Program-made: the position numbers and the translations under genes
NCBI RefSeq assembly: GCF_026213295.1
Contig: NC_079416.1
Location: 1,694,083 to 1,758,082, forward strand
Direction: 5' to 3'
DNA length: 64,000 nucleotides
Source of the DNA: Gadus chalcogrammus
Lineage: Eukaryota; Chordata; Actinopteri; Gadiformes; Gadidae
In this document: positions 1 through 32,190 of the stretch, piece by piece
How positions within the stretch are numbered: the first letter of the stretch is position 1
How the letters are laid out: each line of letters opens with the position of its first letter
Notes under the pieces: generated by a model
The model's database searches: none
The model's input: the letters and a program-made list of their open reading frames with translations, nothing else
What the model was told of the DNA's origin: nothing

Positions 1-586
1 TTATGCTGGTTTCTGGTGTTGTTCGTCATGTCGTTTGGGTCGATCATATGTCCCAAAAACAATAAAGAGCCGACGATTAATCCAGGGTGAACACTATTTT
101 ATCACATCACACTGGACAACACCCACACTTGACCGATTTGATTTCTTACCAGGAATTCAAACAAAACACTGAGGGACAAACCATACACATAACCCAAACT
201 TAAAGGGATACTTCACCGGTGGAGATTTGAAGGTTAATGAAGTAAATAATCATATGTATTATAAATGTTCAAAAACAATTTGAAATCGTTTCATCCTAGC
301 CAGAGAAAAGGCAGAAAGTGTCTCTCTGGCTCAAAAGTAAGAAATCCTCCAACCACCACAGTGCATTGCGCTCGCTGCACCTCCTGCCTGTTTGTAGCCC
401 GAGCAAACTTTGTGTAAACATATCCCCGTTATACGTTGACTAGTTTAGACTTCTGCCCCTCGTTTTTCCAAACGCATCTTTTGTATTTTACTGTACAGCA
501 TAAAACATTTGCTAATTACAGTAGCAAGTATTCAATCCTTTTCTCCCCAGTTGAAATAATTGTTTGTCTTAAACAGTAGGCCTACT
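1..586. other. No gene seen; MITE-like start near 206
   Basis: I see no gene here. From about 206 the sequence AAGGGATACTTCACC resembles the end of a short nonautonomous element. The same motif recurs near 52788, so a degraded shared repeat is likely. The rest is plain AT-rich DNA with no convincing exon. Confidence 0.4.
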
Positions 587-944
587 TTATGAATGAATGA
601 ATGAATGATCTTTATTGTCAAAGTACAGGTACAGGTACAGGTAAATCGAAATTTGGGAGAGCTCCCCCCTGGTGCTTAATGAAAAAGAGGACAAGGAACA
701 TACATAAACAATATATACAGTAAGATAAATAAAAAATAAATAAAACACTTGATAAATATCTAACTAAAACTAACACATCCAATATAAATCTAACTAGAAA
801 ATAAATAAATATTTAATATAATAATATAAATGAATAGATAAATAAATAGATAAATAAATAGATTGTTCGAAGGGAATTGCACAGTTCCCCATTAGCTGCC
901 ACATGTTATGTGTGTGTGCGTGATAGTACAAGGTCAGGCAACGT

Positions 945-2291
945 TCAACGCCTGTATGGCCCTGGGGTAGAAACTAGATACAAGTCTGTTTGTCCGTGCA
1001 GCCATAGTCCTGAACCGCTTCCCTGAGCGCAGCAGCACAAGTGTTCGTTACCCGGGTGGGTTGGATCCTTGGAGATCTTGGTAGCCTTCTTGAGGCAGCG
1101 GGTGTTGTACAGTTCCTCCAGAGGGGGGAGAGGGCAGCCGATGATCTTCTGGGCCGAGTTAACGACCCGCTGTAGTGCCTTCCTCTCTGCAGCTGTGCAA
1201 CTGGAGAACCACATGCAGATACAGTAGGTGATGATTCTCTCAACTGAACAGCGGTAGAAGGTCACAAGCAACTCCTCCCTAAGGTGGTAGTTCCTGAGGA
1301 CTCTCAGGAAATAGAGTCGCTGTTGTGCCTTCTTAATGATGGCTGTGGTGTTGGTCCTCCAGGACAGGTCCTCCTGGATGTGCACCCCCAGGAAGCAGAA
1401 GGCTGCGACCCTCTCCACGCAGCCACCGTCGATGAGCAGGGGCTGGATCGCAGTCTTCTTTCTCCTGAAGTCGATGATGACCTCCCGGGTTTTGAGCTGG
1501 TTCAGCAGCAGGTTATTAGCCTTGCACTGCTTGCTCAGCTGCTCCACCTCGTCCCGGAATGCAGTCTCATCTCCCCCCAAGATGCGGCCCTCCACGGTGG
1601 TGTCGTCCGCATACTTTATGATGTCATTGCTGGGGTGAACGGGGATAAAGTCATGAGTATAGAGGGAGTAGAGCAGGGGGCTCAACACGCAGCCCTGAGG
1701 GGACCCAGTGCTGACTCTGAGGGCTGTGGAGGTGTTGGAGCCTACCCGCACCCTCTGGGGGCGGTCAGACATGAAGTCCTTAATCCAGGTGTTGAGTGGT
1801 AGCCCCAGGTTTGTCAGTTTAAACACCAGCCTGTCCGGAAGTATGGTGTTGAACGCCGAGCTGAAGTCCACAAAGAGCATTCTGATGTAGCTACTCCTCT
1901 CCTCCAGGTGGGACAGGGTGGAGTGGAGAGCCGTCGCGATGGCGTCTCCTGTGGACCTGTTGGCTCGGTAGGCAAACTGGTGTGGGTCTAGTCTGGGCGG
2001 CATGGATGAGATGATGTGACTACGGACTAGCTTCTCAAAGCACTTCATGGTGATGGGTGTGAGTGCCACCGGGCAGTAGTCGTTGAGGCAGCTCACAGTG
2101 CTTTTCTTTGGGACCGGGATGATTGTAGAGGTTTTCAGGCAGGGTGGGACGATGGCCTGGGACAGGGGCCGATTAAAGATCTTGGTGAGGACCCCGGTCA
2201 GCTGGTCAGCACAGTCCCTCAGCTCAGCACCCGTCCCGGAACGCCGTCCGGCCCTGCTGCTTTTCTGGGGTTCACCGCCTTCAGTGTGCAT
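945..2291 (-). pseudogene. LINE reverse transcriptase (L2-like), ORF2 C-terminal half
   Basis: The translation carries reverse transcriptase motifs in the usual order: a finger region with [16 protein letters not shown], the catalytic [11 protein letters not shown] block, the [21 protein letters not shown] block, and the active-site IKYADDTTV with both aspartates kept. The thumb and C-terminal region follow. In the element it copies its own RNA at a nicked chromosomal target. The upstream endonuclease and linker lie in other frames, so this is a decayed copy. CR1 is the alternative clade; the tetranucleotide tail favours L2. Confidence 0.85.
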
Positions 2292-2995
2292 CTGACCTCG
2301 TGTTCTGTGAGGGTGAGGCTGCTGGGGGCAGGTGGGTGTGGGGGTTGTGATGTTGCTTCCCCGCCCGGCCCCATCTCGAACCGTGCATAGAAGGAGTTCA
2401 GCTCTTCCGCCAGCTGTGGGTTATCCCCGTCGGCGGAGAGTCTGTTGGCTCTGAAGTTGGTCATGTGCTGGACCCCCTGCCACACCCGCCTCGAGTCGTT
2501 GCTCCGGAAGCAGTCTTCGATCTTGCCCTTGTACTCCGCCTTGGCCTCTTTGATGCCTCGGTCCAAGTTAGCCCTGGCGATGTTATAGAGGGCCTTGTCT
2601 TTTGACCTGAAAGCGGAGTCTCTCTCCCTGAGCAGCTGCAGCACCTTTCTGTTCATCCATGGCTTTGTGTTGGGGTAAACCCGGACAGGCTTGTCCATGG
2701 TGAACGAGTCTGCACAGTTCCTGACATGTTGGAGGACCGTTGATGTGAACCGTTCCAGGTCCTCATGCTCGTATTCCTCCCATCTGGTGTCATGGAGACT
2801 GATCTGCAGTGGCGTGGAGTCTGCTGGCCAGGTTTTGAGTGTCCTAGTGGTGATGGGAGCACTTTTCCTGATGGGGGTGTACGCTGGAATCAGAAGGATG
2901 GACCCATGGTCTGACTTGCCTAGGTGAGCCAGCGGTCTACCTATGTAGGCTAGTTTAATGTTGGTATAAACCTTGTCCAGTGTCTTTTCGCCCAT
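2219..2995 (-). pseudogene. LINE ORF2 linker between endonuclease and RT
   Basis: About 258 residues. The start matches the end of an APE-type endonuclease (LAHLGKSDHGSILLIPAYTP contains the SDH motif). A linker follows with KPWMNRKVLQLLRERDSAFR and the VWQGVQHMTNFR segment common in L2/CR1 ORF2. It overlaps the RT block by frame change near 2219-2291, so at least one indel separates them. Confidence 0.75.
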
Positions 2996-3005
2996 CGTGG
3001 CACAT

Positions 3006-3629
3006 TTAATGTGCCGGAAGTACTACCTTTAGATTGACGTGATTAAAGTCCCCGGGGATGATGTGTACTGCCTCAGGGTCCATGCACTGTTGTTTACTGA
3101 TGACGTCATGTAGCTGAGCTAGTGCTATGTTCTCATCAGCGTCGGGAGGAATGTAAACAGCTGTGATCAGCACGGCATTGAATTCCCTCGGGAGGCATGT
3201 AGGCCGGCATTTAACTGTGATATATTCCAACTCCGGGGAACAGTGGCTACTCACAGTTCTAGTGTTGGAGCTCCAGCTGTCTTTAGTGAAAATTAGTAAG
3301 CCGCCACCGTGATGTTTCCCACTAGCTTTAATTCTATCAGCCCGGTGAGCTGTACGTCCCTCCAGTGCTACCGCAGAGTCGGCAATGGACACCTGGAGCC
3401 AGGTTTCCGTGAAAATAAGCACACAGCTATCCTTCACGATGTTGTTAGTTGCAACCCGCAGTCTCAGTTCGTCCATCTTGATAGCAATTGATCTAACGTT
3501 GGAGAGGAAAATACTCGGCAATGCTGGTTTGTCCGGGCATCTCTTCATCCTCGCTAACAGTCCTCCCCTGCGGCCCCGTCGTTGCTTACGATCCCTTCTT
3601 CGTCGCTTGCGCTTCAGATCCGGGACCAT
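3006..3629 (-). pseudogene. LINE APE-type endonuclease, N-terminal part
   Basis: About 207 residues. A basic start (RKRRRRDRKQRRGRRGG) is followed by ILSNVRS-like and FTETWL motifs (metal-binding glutamate), then AVYIPPDADEN and PGDFNHVNLK, the DFN motif of apurinic-type endonucleases. In the element this domain nicks the target to prime reverse transcription. A break just after 3006 separates it from the SDH motif in the next block. Confidence 0.8.
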
Positions 3630-3976
3630 GAACTGTCACCCGGTATCCGGGCGATGTATTCGGGTATTCCGTGTTCGCCTAGGTACTCAGCTGAGACGGC
3701 CCTTTCACTGTGTGTTCCGATCCCTAGCAAGTCGTGTCTGCTGTAGGTGTGTGCAGAGCAATTGTCTACCGATATTAAAACTAAAACTTAAGACATAAAT
3801 AAAACTGTACATTAATAAACTAGAGAAGGCACCAGCCGGAGGAGCTCCAAGCCGCGCGTCTATGCGCGCCACCATAGCAACTGAGTGAAGTATAGTGAGT
3901 ATTTAGTATAACAGCACTTGGGTTAGTAAACAAATCACAACAACCAACATGAATTAGAAGTTTTATTCATGAAAAC

Positions 3977-4305
3977 TGCCATCCGTGAGGAACTCGGATT
4001 AGAGCCGCTGCTCCTTTACTTAGAAAGGAGTCAGCTGAGGTGGTTCGGGCATCTGGTAAGGATGCCCACTGGGCGCCTTCCTTGGGAGGTGTTTCAGGCA
4101 CGTCCAGTGGAGAGGAGACCTCGGGGAAGACCCAGGACTAGGTGGAGAGATTATATCTCAACACTGGCCTGGGAACGCCTCGGGATCCCCCCGTCAGAGC
4201 TGGTCAATGTGGCCCGGGAAAGGGAAGTCTGGGGCCCCCTGCTTGAGCTGCTCCCCCCGCGACCCGACCCCGGATAAGCGGATGACGATGATGATGATGA
4301 TGATG
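3977..4305 (+). mobile_element. 5'-truncated LINE end with 12-base target duplication
   Basis: Only the last ~95 codons of a reverse transcriptase ORF remain (RWFGHLVRMPTGRLPWEVFQ, then a basic RRPRGRPRTRWRD run), followed by a GATGATG tail. The 12 bases ATTCATGAAAAC occur at 3965-3976 and again at 4306-4317, exactly flanking the scrap, so this is a genuine target-primed insertion that stopped early. A longer copy of the same family sits at 41870-46060. I do not assign the clade firmly; an RTE-like origin is possible. Confidence 0.88.
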
Positions 4306-4317
4306 ATTCATGAAAAC

Positions 4318-4622
4318 ATATGAACTATTTACAAAAATAAAACATGTAGTGTGCGTTTGCTAGAGTCAAAATAGTCACAGCTCATCTTGGGCATCTACTG
4401 TCTCCTGGTAGCCACGGTACTGCCCATCTTGTGCTGGGTAATTGGCTCTGACGGCCTGGACAACACAGGAAGCCGATACTGTCTAAGAAAGAAAGAGAAC
4501 AACATTAGCAAAGCAAGATAAATTATGCCTTGAGTAGCCTATACAGCATTACACAGACTTCAAGGTAACGTAACATAGCCTATGATCTGCCAATAAGATC
4601 GGCTACTTTCGGATAGCTACAT
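4318..4622. other. No gene seen
   Basis: Plain unique-looking AT-rich sequence between the LINE scrap and the next inverted-repeat element. No exon or repeat was recognised. Confidence 0.4.
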
Positions 4623-6262
4623 TGTCACGTTCCCCGGGACCCAAAACTATTGTAGCCAATGTGTTAGTAAAAAAACAAACACTTACTCTATGCTCAGACG
4701 TCTGTTTCTCCCGGCGGGCTTTGGCTGGCGTTTCTCAAACCTGCCTGTCAACAGACGATGGTGTTGAACGTTGCCTGGCAACGGGCGATGGCGTCGAACA
4801 TTGCCTGGCAATGGCCGATCGTGTCGAACGATGACGTTGGAAGGTTCATGAACATTCGCGATCATACGCGCTCATTCATTGAGCGTCACAAGACGAAATA
4901 ACATTAAACTGATTTATTTTACAAATGACATTTATTAGCGCTGCTAACTTTATATTTGTATTGTATTTATTGTTTAATCACATTTAGCTAGTAAACTGAG
5001 TATATTAACACAAGCTAGCTAGACTATGATACACTTTAAACACTCAGTTTACTAGCTAAATTCAATACAATACAAATATAAAGTAAAAACAAGTGTTATC
5101 TGTATTATGTTCTTTAGTTTTTGGCAACATGAGCGCAAATGTTTTTTGAAACCTGCCTGGCAACGGACAATCGCGTCGAACGATGACGTTATGTTTCGAA
5201 CTAGGGGTGTAACGGTACACAAAAATCTCGGTTTGGTACGTACCTCGGTTTTGAGGTCATGGTTCGGTTCATTTTCGGTACAGTAAGAAATCCAAATGCT
5301 AAATATAAATGTGCTTCATAACATGTGCTTCAAGTTGTTCATAACACACTTTTAGGAACATTAGACAATACAAAGCTTGAATTCTGCTCAGAAATATAAA
5401 GATTCTGAAATGTAGAAATAAAAATAAATAACATTGGCTCAGACTGTCTTTTTTTTTTAAATGTATTATCTAATGTGCAACAATGAACAATTGCAACACT
5501 AAACAGTTTCAAGTTGTTGCTCAGATTAATTAATCTTTATGCTTATCCACATTATTTGCAGGATAATAAGACCCAAAATTTGAGTGTACATACGTTGTAC
5601 CCTACATGTTACTCCCGTATACCACAATGCAATGCGGTCGTGTTTTTCCGGAGGAGAAGAAGAAGCTGAATAACCGCGAAAACGAATACATTTAATGGAG
5701 ACTCCGGCTTTCGTTTAGAAATGTCAACAATTCATTTGGGATTTAACATAGAATATTTAACATCAAAATGAATTAAAAAAAAACTTGAACAAGGAAATGT
5801 GACATTCAACATCAATACAACCTCCAGCTTTCCTCTTGAGTGCCCGGTTTGTTTACATGATGTGGTTGCATCCGTCTGCGTCACAGAAATACCCGGCGCA
5901 TTTACTGACGCAAATGACGTTTAGAAATGTTCAGCGTAGTGTCCGAATTCTCGTTTGTTCGTTCCCTAAACTGCACTATATCATGAACACTATATAGGGA
6001 ATAGTGAGTGAGTGAATAGGAAACGATTTCGGACACAGCTACAGTGTGCGCAACTGTGCATGTGCGGCCGCAGCATGTTCCACACATGCGGTCCTCTACT
6101 TAATATGTCCGTATGGAAACTCGTTCGGTAGGCCTCCGTACCGAACCGAGCACCCCGTACCGAAACGGTTCAATACAAATACATGTACCGTTACACCCCT
6201 ATTTCGAACGCGGATTACGTAGGCGGTACAATTTTCGCTCCCGGTACAATTTTGGTGTGACA
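4623..6262. mobile_element. Unclassified inverted-repeat element, copy 1 (diverged, interrupted)
   Basis: The outer ends read TGTCACG at 4623 and GTGTGACA at 6255-6262. The right end carries two subterminal ACAATTTT words in GGTACAATTTT context. The interior has a large imperfect palindrome (about 4930-5110) built of TTTATATTTGTATTGTATT and its complement, plus repeated TCGAACGATGACGTT units. All of this recurs in the element at 32926-33668. The copy is split by the 1000-bp hAT-type element at 5202-6201. No protein is encoded. The left end is degraded, so the boundary is moderately sure. Confidence 0.6.
5202..6201. mobile_element. Nonautonomous hAT-type element, 1000 bp
   Basis: The terminal inverted repeats are TAGGGGTGTAACGGTAC at 5202 and its complement ending at 6201. 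The 8-base duplication TTTCGAAC lies at 5194-5201 and 6202-6209. An 8-base duplication with a TAGGGGTGTAACG end is typical of hAT elements common in fish. No transposase frame is present, so it depends on a partner. It sits inside the older inverted-repeat element 4623-6262. Confidence 0.92.
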
Positions 6263-6365
6263 GCACCACCAATCCGCCCCAGCTCGAGCCATTTGCGGGC
6301 TCCTTGTCTGCGGCAGACAGGTGGCTTTTTTTATATTGTGTCTCATAAAGGTTGCCACGAACATC

Positions 6366-6570
6366 CGTTTCTACAATTACAATTACAATTAGGGCATTTA
6401 GCAGACGCTTTTATCCAAAGCGACTTGAACACATTGACACACTGACGGCAGAGTCAACCATGCAAGGCGTCAGCCAGCTCGTCAGGAGCAGTTAGGGTTA
6501 AGTGTCTTGCTCAGGGACACATCAACACTCAGCTAGGAGGAGCTGAGAGCTGAGTGTTTCTACCATAACT
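6366..6570 (-). repeat. SINE with LINE-derived 3' tail
   Basis: The block opens with repeated ACAATT units, then GGGCATTTAGCAGACGC and TTTATCCAAAGCGACTT, followed by a body containing AAGTGTCTTGCTCAGGGACA. The same first words form the 3' end of the LINE at 10256-10310. Sharing a tail with a LINE is how SINEs borrow the LINE's enzymes. Orientation is minus if the tail is the 3' end. The body limits are approximate. Confidence 0.6.
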
Positions 6571-6689
6571 GCTTCAAAATCCAAATCCTCCATAATGTGT
6601 CTGTCTGCGTATTCAGTACTTCGGCCATGTTTTCTGAAGGTGAAGTCTAACGCACTGGCACTGATCTGTGAAAGGTCTGTTAGCGCATT

Positions 6690-6900
6690 AGGTCCCACCC
6701 CCTATGGGTGGGTCTGAAAGGGTGGGACTAGTGTTTGTAGTCTCAATAGAAATACCCCCTCTTGTATTATCTTCTGGCAATGACACAAATTGACGATTTT
6801 TGTGTCATTGCCAGAAGGAAGTGTAAGAGGTAAATACAGATTTCTCCCGTCCCAGGGTAAAATGAGATAGTGTTGCATGACCATTCAAAAGTATGACTGG
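6690..6900. repeat. Fold-back (hairpin) repeat
   Basis: A perfect 19-base inverted repeat lies at 6771-6789 and 6799-6817 (CTTCTGGCAATGACACAAA and complement) with a 9-base loop. Weaker pairing extends outward on both sides. No coding capacity. Probably a small MITE. Confidence 0.6.
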
Positions 6901-7165
6901 GTTTCTAACAATGCAAAGCTTGATGCAAATGGGTGGAGTGTTCCTTTTAAATACACTATATCAGAGGTCTTCTTCAGCAGTGGGGTTGCGACACCAAGTG
7001 GGGTCGCAGAGGTACTGCAGTGAAATTATTCCTCGAAGAGGATTCTTTACATGAATCCAAAATATTATTTTGCAAAGATGCATTCAATAACATATTTTAT
7101 ATATATACAACATTGATGATAAGCTACCCATGAATCATTGCGGTAAGATCAGTGTCAGTCACCAT

Positions 7166-8148
7166 TAGGGATGGGAATTGATAAGAATTTCACGATTCCG
7201 ATTCTGCTTATCGATCCGATTCCTTATCGATTCTCTTATCGATTCTCATTGGGTGAGAAAATAAGTATAAATGTGTTTGTTTGCATTACATCTCTTTAAT
7301 ATCTGATCAGAAGTGCTTCTAGTATTAGGAAATTGTACATTTTCAAATCAATTGGTCTAGAAGAAAAAATATATGTTTCGCTTTTTAAGCCCAAATGCCA
7401 TCATTATGTGCCATACAACTAAAAACACAGACTGAAAACAGCCAAGTAAGAGCTTGTGCCTTTTGGAATTCTAACAGTGCTCATTTGCATTCAACTTGTA
7501 ACAAAATTAAACTGACATAAACAAAATGAAGCATTGATTAGACAGAGATTTATTAGATGGGCCTACCTAATAAACCGTTGGAACACATAAGACCGGAAAC
7601 CATAGCAATGCCGGTAAACAAACCCTGAGAAGCCCAATCCCTATGAGAGCTCCCCACGCTACGGCCATCCGGAGGCGACAGAGCTGTTGGCCGTGATATT
7701 ATATATACAATTATAGTATATAATATATTATATACTATTATATATAGAGCTCCGGGAGTCGCTTTCTCCTCCATTCCGCGGTTCACCCGGACTGCTGCAC
7801 TCAGTTATCACGCTGTTGAACGCTGATTGGCTGTCATCGCGACAAAAACTTGTCATCGGTTTTCTCCCGCGAAAAACTCGCCCTTATACGCGTCTCTACG
7901 TTCACTTTGTATGGGATCTTGTCGCCCTGTCGCGTTTGGTGTGAACGCACAATGCGATTCTTCCTCGGCGGCGACATGTTTGCTGCGTTCTGAACCAAAT
8001 CAAAGCAGCGTGTGTGTGACGTCACAACGCATTTACCGCGACCGGAACCGATAAGCGGAATCGTTAAGCAGGCTTGCTAACGATTCCAAGGAATCAGTTG
8101 ACTCGGAACCGGTTCTGAACAAGAACCGGTTCTCGATTCCCATCCCTA
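7166..8148. mobile_element. Nonautonomous hAT-type element, 983 bp
   Basis: The ends are TAGGGATGGGAATTG at 7166 and the complement CCCATCCCTA ending at 8148. The 8-base duplication GTCACCAT occurs at 7158-7165 and 8149-8156. The first and last ~100 bases are rich in GATTCC/GGAATC words, the usual subterminal repeats. The interior includes an AT palindrome near 7700-7745. No transposase. Confidence 0.92.
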
Positions 8149-8156
8149 GTCACCAT

Positions 8157-9409
8157 CAATATCACCTAGTCATACCAGCAATCGAGTAGGGACCTTTTAT
8201 TAAAACAAATTGTCAGTTGGGTATTAGTATTAGTATAATTATTTCATGATTATTTCCCTTGATTCAGTTCGCGTCAGTCAGTTCACCAAAAGGAATCGTT
8301 CAGAATCGTTCGTTCGTTCGTTCATTCAGTCAAGTTTCCGGTAGCGGTGAATCAAATCATGGAATGCATGGTTTCAGCGGAGTCAATCAGACTCAGCTCC
8401 TCCCTCTTTCTCATTCTCAAAAGATCGTGGAAGTTGGTCATCAATCAACACAACATTAAAACTTTAACCAAACGTAGTGGGATGGGGTGTCGTTGATTAA
8501 TGGATGTTTAACATATCAGCAAGATAATAGACTTGATTTAGCAATGATGGTGGGGGTTCTGGGTGGAGAACGAACCATGAAAGAACGAGACAGATTGACG
8601 AGACATTCAAATATTTGATTAATCTGGCTTGACACAGAAAATACGAAGACATGCATTTAACATTTCACTGATATTGAATCGTATTATCGTACGCTCGCTC
8701 ACTAAGCCTCTTCCCTCCTCACCACTCAGTCAGTGAACGAAACGCCAGTCAGCGAACGACCGACCGACCCATCACCATTGGGTATTTATTAAACATGTTG
8801 CGCCTCTTGTGAGCCACAATGGATCGTTTCGTAACGTTTTGAGCAAAGGACTCAGACAAACCCTCCACCTCAGGAAAAACCTGCGAAAGTGCAGAGGATG
8901 GGGCTATCGCACCTAGCACTAGCCGTGCTACAACTGCTCAACAGGGTCCAACAGCAGCCACGTCTAGATCTAAACTCAAACGCAAACGAAAGTATTCTTA
9001 GAATTATCTCAAAATTGGATTTCACGTTCAGACTGAGGGCGCTGAATTGCCAATGTGCGTCATCTGCTCTGTAGTGCTATCAAATGATTTTATGAATCCA
9101 TCAAAGATGCATCGCACTTGGAGACCTAAATAAATAAATAATTTGAAGAGCTTTGTTACTAAGCCTTAATATTATATGCCCAATAACAAGGTTTATACAT
9201 GAGACTATGGGCTGTCCTACATGTTATTGGAGGGTATGGGTCAGATATGGAGTTCTTGGTATAAAAACTTTGACGACCACTGCACTAGATGAATAGTCAT
9301 TTGGTCTTTATTTGGTAGATAGTAGTGTGCATCGAACATGATTTTCTATTCCTGTTCTGTCAATGATTGGAATAAGGCTGCTTATCAACATTGTTGGCAT
9401 TTATTCCAG
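8157..9409. other. Upstream of sdsl; no gene recognised
   Basis: This stretch lies just 5' of the first recognised sdsl exon. It contains CGTTCGTTCGTTCG-type simple repeats near 8300-8330 and ACGACCGACCGACC near 8757. I could not identify a TATA box, CpG island or 5' untranslated exon with confidence; the gene probably has an upstream noncoding exon. Confidence 0.35.
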
Positions 9410-9423
9410 ACTCAGTGTCCGCC

Positions 9424-29749
<20,326 letters not shown>

Positions 29750-29834
29750 AGGCTTGTGTTGTAGTGGCCAAGATTATTCTTGGGTGTGTTGTCCTCATAA
29801 TTTTAGTTTTGTGTCCAAATCATCACCCGAAAAT

Positions 29835-29840
29835 AATAAA
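29835..29840 (+). terminator. sdsl: Candidate sdsl polyadenylation signal
   Basis: AATAAA 86 bases after the sdsl stop codon, before the GACCCTCAGACC minisatellite. Position and sequence fit a short 3' UTR. Transcript ends are not visible in the sequence. Confidence 0.5.
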
Positions 29841-29942
29841 CAGTCACATTTCCTAACGGTAATGGCTCTCGGAAATAGCAATATGAAAATGAAGTTGAGG
29901 GACCAAACCGGTTCATTAAAGGCGACCAGCACCCAGACCATC

Positions 29943-30235
29943 TGACCCTGGAGCAGGCGTAGGGTGGAGGGTTAGACCCCCAGTAGACCCCAGACCCCCA
30001 GACCCTCACACCAGTAGCCCTCAGACCAGACCCTCAGACCAGTACACCCACAGACCAGTACACCCTCAGACCCTCAGACCAGTAGACCATCAGACCCCCA
30101 GACCCTCAGACCAGTAGACCATCAGACCCTCAGACCAGTAGACCCTCAGACCAGTAGACCCTCAGACCCCCAGACCCTCAGACCAGTAGACCCTCAGACC
30201 AGTAGACCAGGAAAACCTCAGACCCTCAGATGTCG
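29943..30235. repeat. Minisatellite of CAGACCAGTAGACCCT units
   Basis: About 16-base units built of CAGACC, AGTAGACC and CCTCAGACC repeat irregularly just downstream of the sdsl 3' UTR. Confidence 0.85.
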
Positions 30236-30512
30236 TTCTGCCAGTATCTGGCGCAGGTCACAGCTGATTGGGTGGGTTCAGCCAGGTCCTGGGGTCACAG
30301 GTCACAGCTGACGGGGTCGGTTCAGCCAGGTCCTGGGGTCACAGGTCACAGCTGATGGGGTCGGTTCAGCCAGGTCCTGGGGTCATAGGTCACAGCTGAT
30401 GGGGTCGGTTCAGCCAGGTCCTGGGGTCACAGGTCACAGCTGATGGGGTCGGTTCAGCCAGGTCCTGGGGTCACAGGTCACAGCTGATGGGGTCGGTTCA
30501 GCCAGGTCCAGC
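30236..30512. repeat. ~44-base minisatellite (about 6 units)
   Basis: Units start GGTCACAGCTGATGGGGTCG and continue GTTCAGCCAGGTCCTGGGGTCACA. It is immediately adjacent to the previous array. The first and third units carry point differences. Confidence 0.88.
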
Positions 30513-30519
30513 TCCATGC

Positions 30520-30765
30520 TTTCATAAGTGATTTGCACCTCCGCTGCTCCACTCGTAGTTGAGTCTTCCAGGTTAGCGAGGTTAGGGCAGTTGCACGGAT
30601 GGTTGACGGATCAGCGCCCCACCTTATGTTTACCAGTTTGCGCAGGATGTTGTTGCGTGTGTTGACCGTGGCTTTGGTGTTCTGGAGGTAGGTTTTGAAA
30701 GAGAGCGTCCTGTCGAGTGTGACTCCGAGGTACACGGGGTGGAGTTCACCCCTTCTGAAGCGCCT
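30520..30765 (-). pseudogene. LINE reverse transcriptase C-terminal scrap
   Basis: The minus strand encodes YLGVTLDRTLSFKTYLQ, RNNILRKLVNIRWGADPSTI and RATALTSL, the segment after the RT active site in another LINE family. It is truncated on both sides; a CT repeat follows at 30764-30785. Confidence 0.65.
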
Positions 30766-30810
30766 CTCTCTCTCTCTCTCTCTCGCTCTCTCTTTCATTC
30801 TCTCTTTCAT

Positions 30811-31858
30811 TTTGTGGAGCTCGGTAATTGTCTGAGGAGCACATTTGTTTCAGTTTTTTTTTTTGAGGAGGTCTGCTTAAAAAAACGGAAATATTGACAT
30901 ATCTATAACTAGAGGGTGCACTGTACTGTCTGTGCACACTCTCTCTCTCGCCTGAAAAAAATGCTCCCATTCAAAATGCATTGGTTTACATTTCCTTCTG
31001 TGTAGCACGATAAAAGTCTGACAATCGTGCTCTGGGACATGATTCAATAGATTAACATTCGTGCGCATGAGCATGAAATCGTAAGAAACCGGGTTGGACT
31101 TCTTTATGTCAGGCTTTAAATCCAACAGCAGGAAGCACAACAAAAAGAGTGGAACGAGTGATTCCTAAATAATTATGTTTGATAGAAAACCAACTGTTTG
31201 TTTTATGATAAGACACATAAATGATGTGATAAAGGACACATAAAACAATTATTTACATTAAAATGTACAGATGTATGAATATAGAAATCATAAAGGTGAA
31301 AGCTCTTAATTACTGCAAGAGAAAGCTAAAAACAGAAAATGAACTTACTTAGCATTATTTCTGTTTCCATTTCATGGTAGGCATGCTATTTATTAAAATA
31401 AATATTTTGTTTGCATTTAGAGTAAGAATTTAAAACTATCCGTTGAACATCTGTTTTGATAGGATTACGTTTTACAACTCGTTGACGACCCTTCCCCATG
31501 CACTTCTAGCTAGGCTAGCCATGTGCATTTGTTTTCAAAGAAGCCGGCGAATGCGTGGAGCCATGTCCGAAGTAGATGTTCATAAAGTGTAGACAAGGTT
31601 ATACATTTTTTTAAATGGTGTATTTGTATTGCAATAAACATAGATCCAGCCTTTCTTATAGTTGACGGGGAGAATTTATATCCTAGATTATAATTGTTTT
31701 ATCTTTGGTTGAACAGAACAATCAGTGTAAGAGTGTTGGCCAACATAATACATAACGATAGCACCGACAGTCGCCTCTTGGGTCCCTTATCAGTCGATTG
31801 ATCCATGATGAATGCAACAATTGCCGTAAGTGGCTGTTTATATCTAGCCGGTGCCATG
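30811..31858. other. No gene seen
   Basis: AT-rich sequence without recognised exons or bounded repeats. A T homopolymer occurs near 30855. Confidence 0.4.
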
Positions 31859-32134
31859 TTTGGGGGCATAGACCATAGACATCATATAGGTAGACGCCGC
31901 CTCCACTGCTTCAGCCCGTTGCCTCGGCGAAACGCGTCGCCGCCATATTGGTACGGGAGCTCTCTGAAGCCAGAGGTCTGTCAGACGTGTCAAACAAGCG
32001 CAAGTTGCCAGGAGCTGCGGTTTATCTGGATAAAAATCACGATAACATTTTACATTTCGCAACCAATTTCATGGAGTATTCAAGGGTTTATGCTCTACGT
32101 GAAGTGTGTGAAAAACATTTGCCTCTACGTTACT

Positions 32135-32137
<3 letters not shown>

Positions 32138-32182
<45 letters not shown>
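32138..32182. repeat. AT microsatellite
   Basis: About 22 AT units in the loop of the element 31867-33702. Confidence 0.95.

Positions 32183-32190
<8 letters not shown>

Larger units (their letters stand above)
587..3830 (-). mobile_element. L2-like non-LTR retrotransposon, nearly full ORF2
   Basis: This is a LINE on the minus strand. Reading from the right it has an endonuclease region (about 3629-3006), a linker (2995-2219) and a reverse transcriptase with C-terminal region (2291-945). It ends in a 3' UTR and a TGAA/TTCA microsatellite tail near 590-610, typical of L2/Maui-type elements in fish. The frame shifts between the three blocks, so it cannot be active as it stands. The 5' boundary near 3830 is approximate and no clear target duplication was found. 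Confidence 0.85.
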
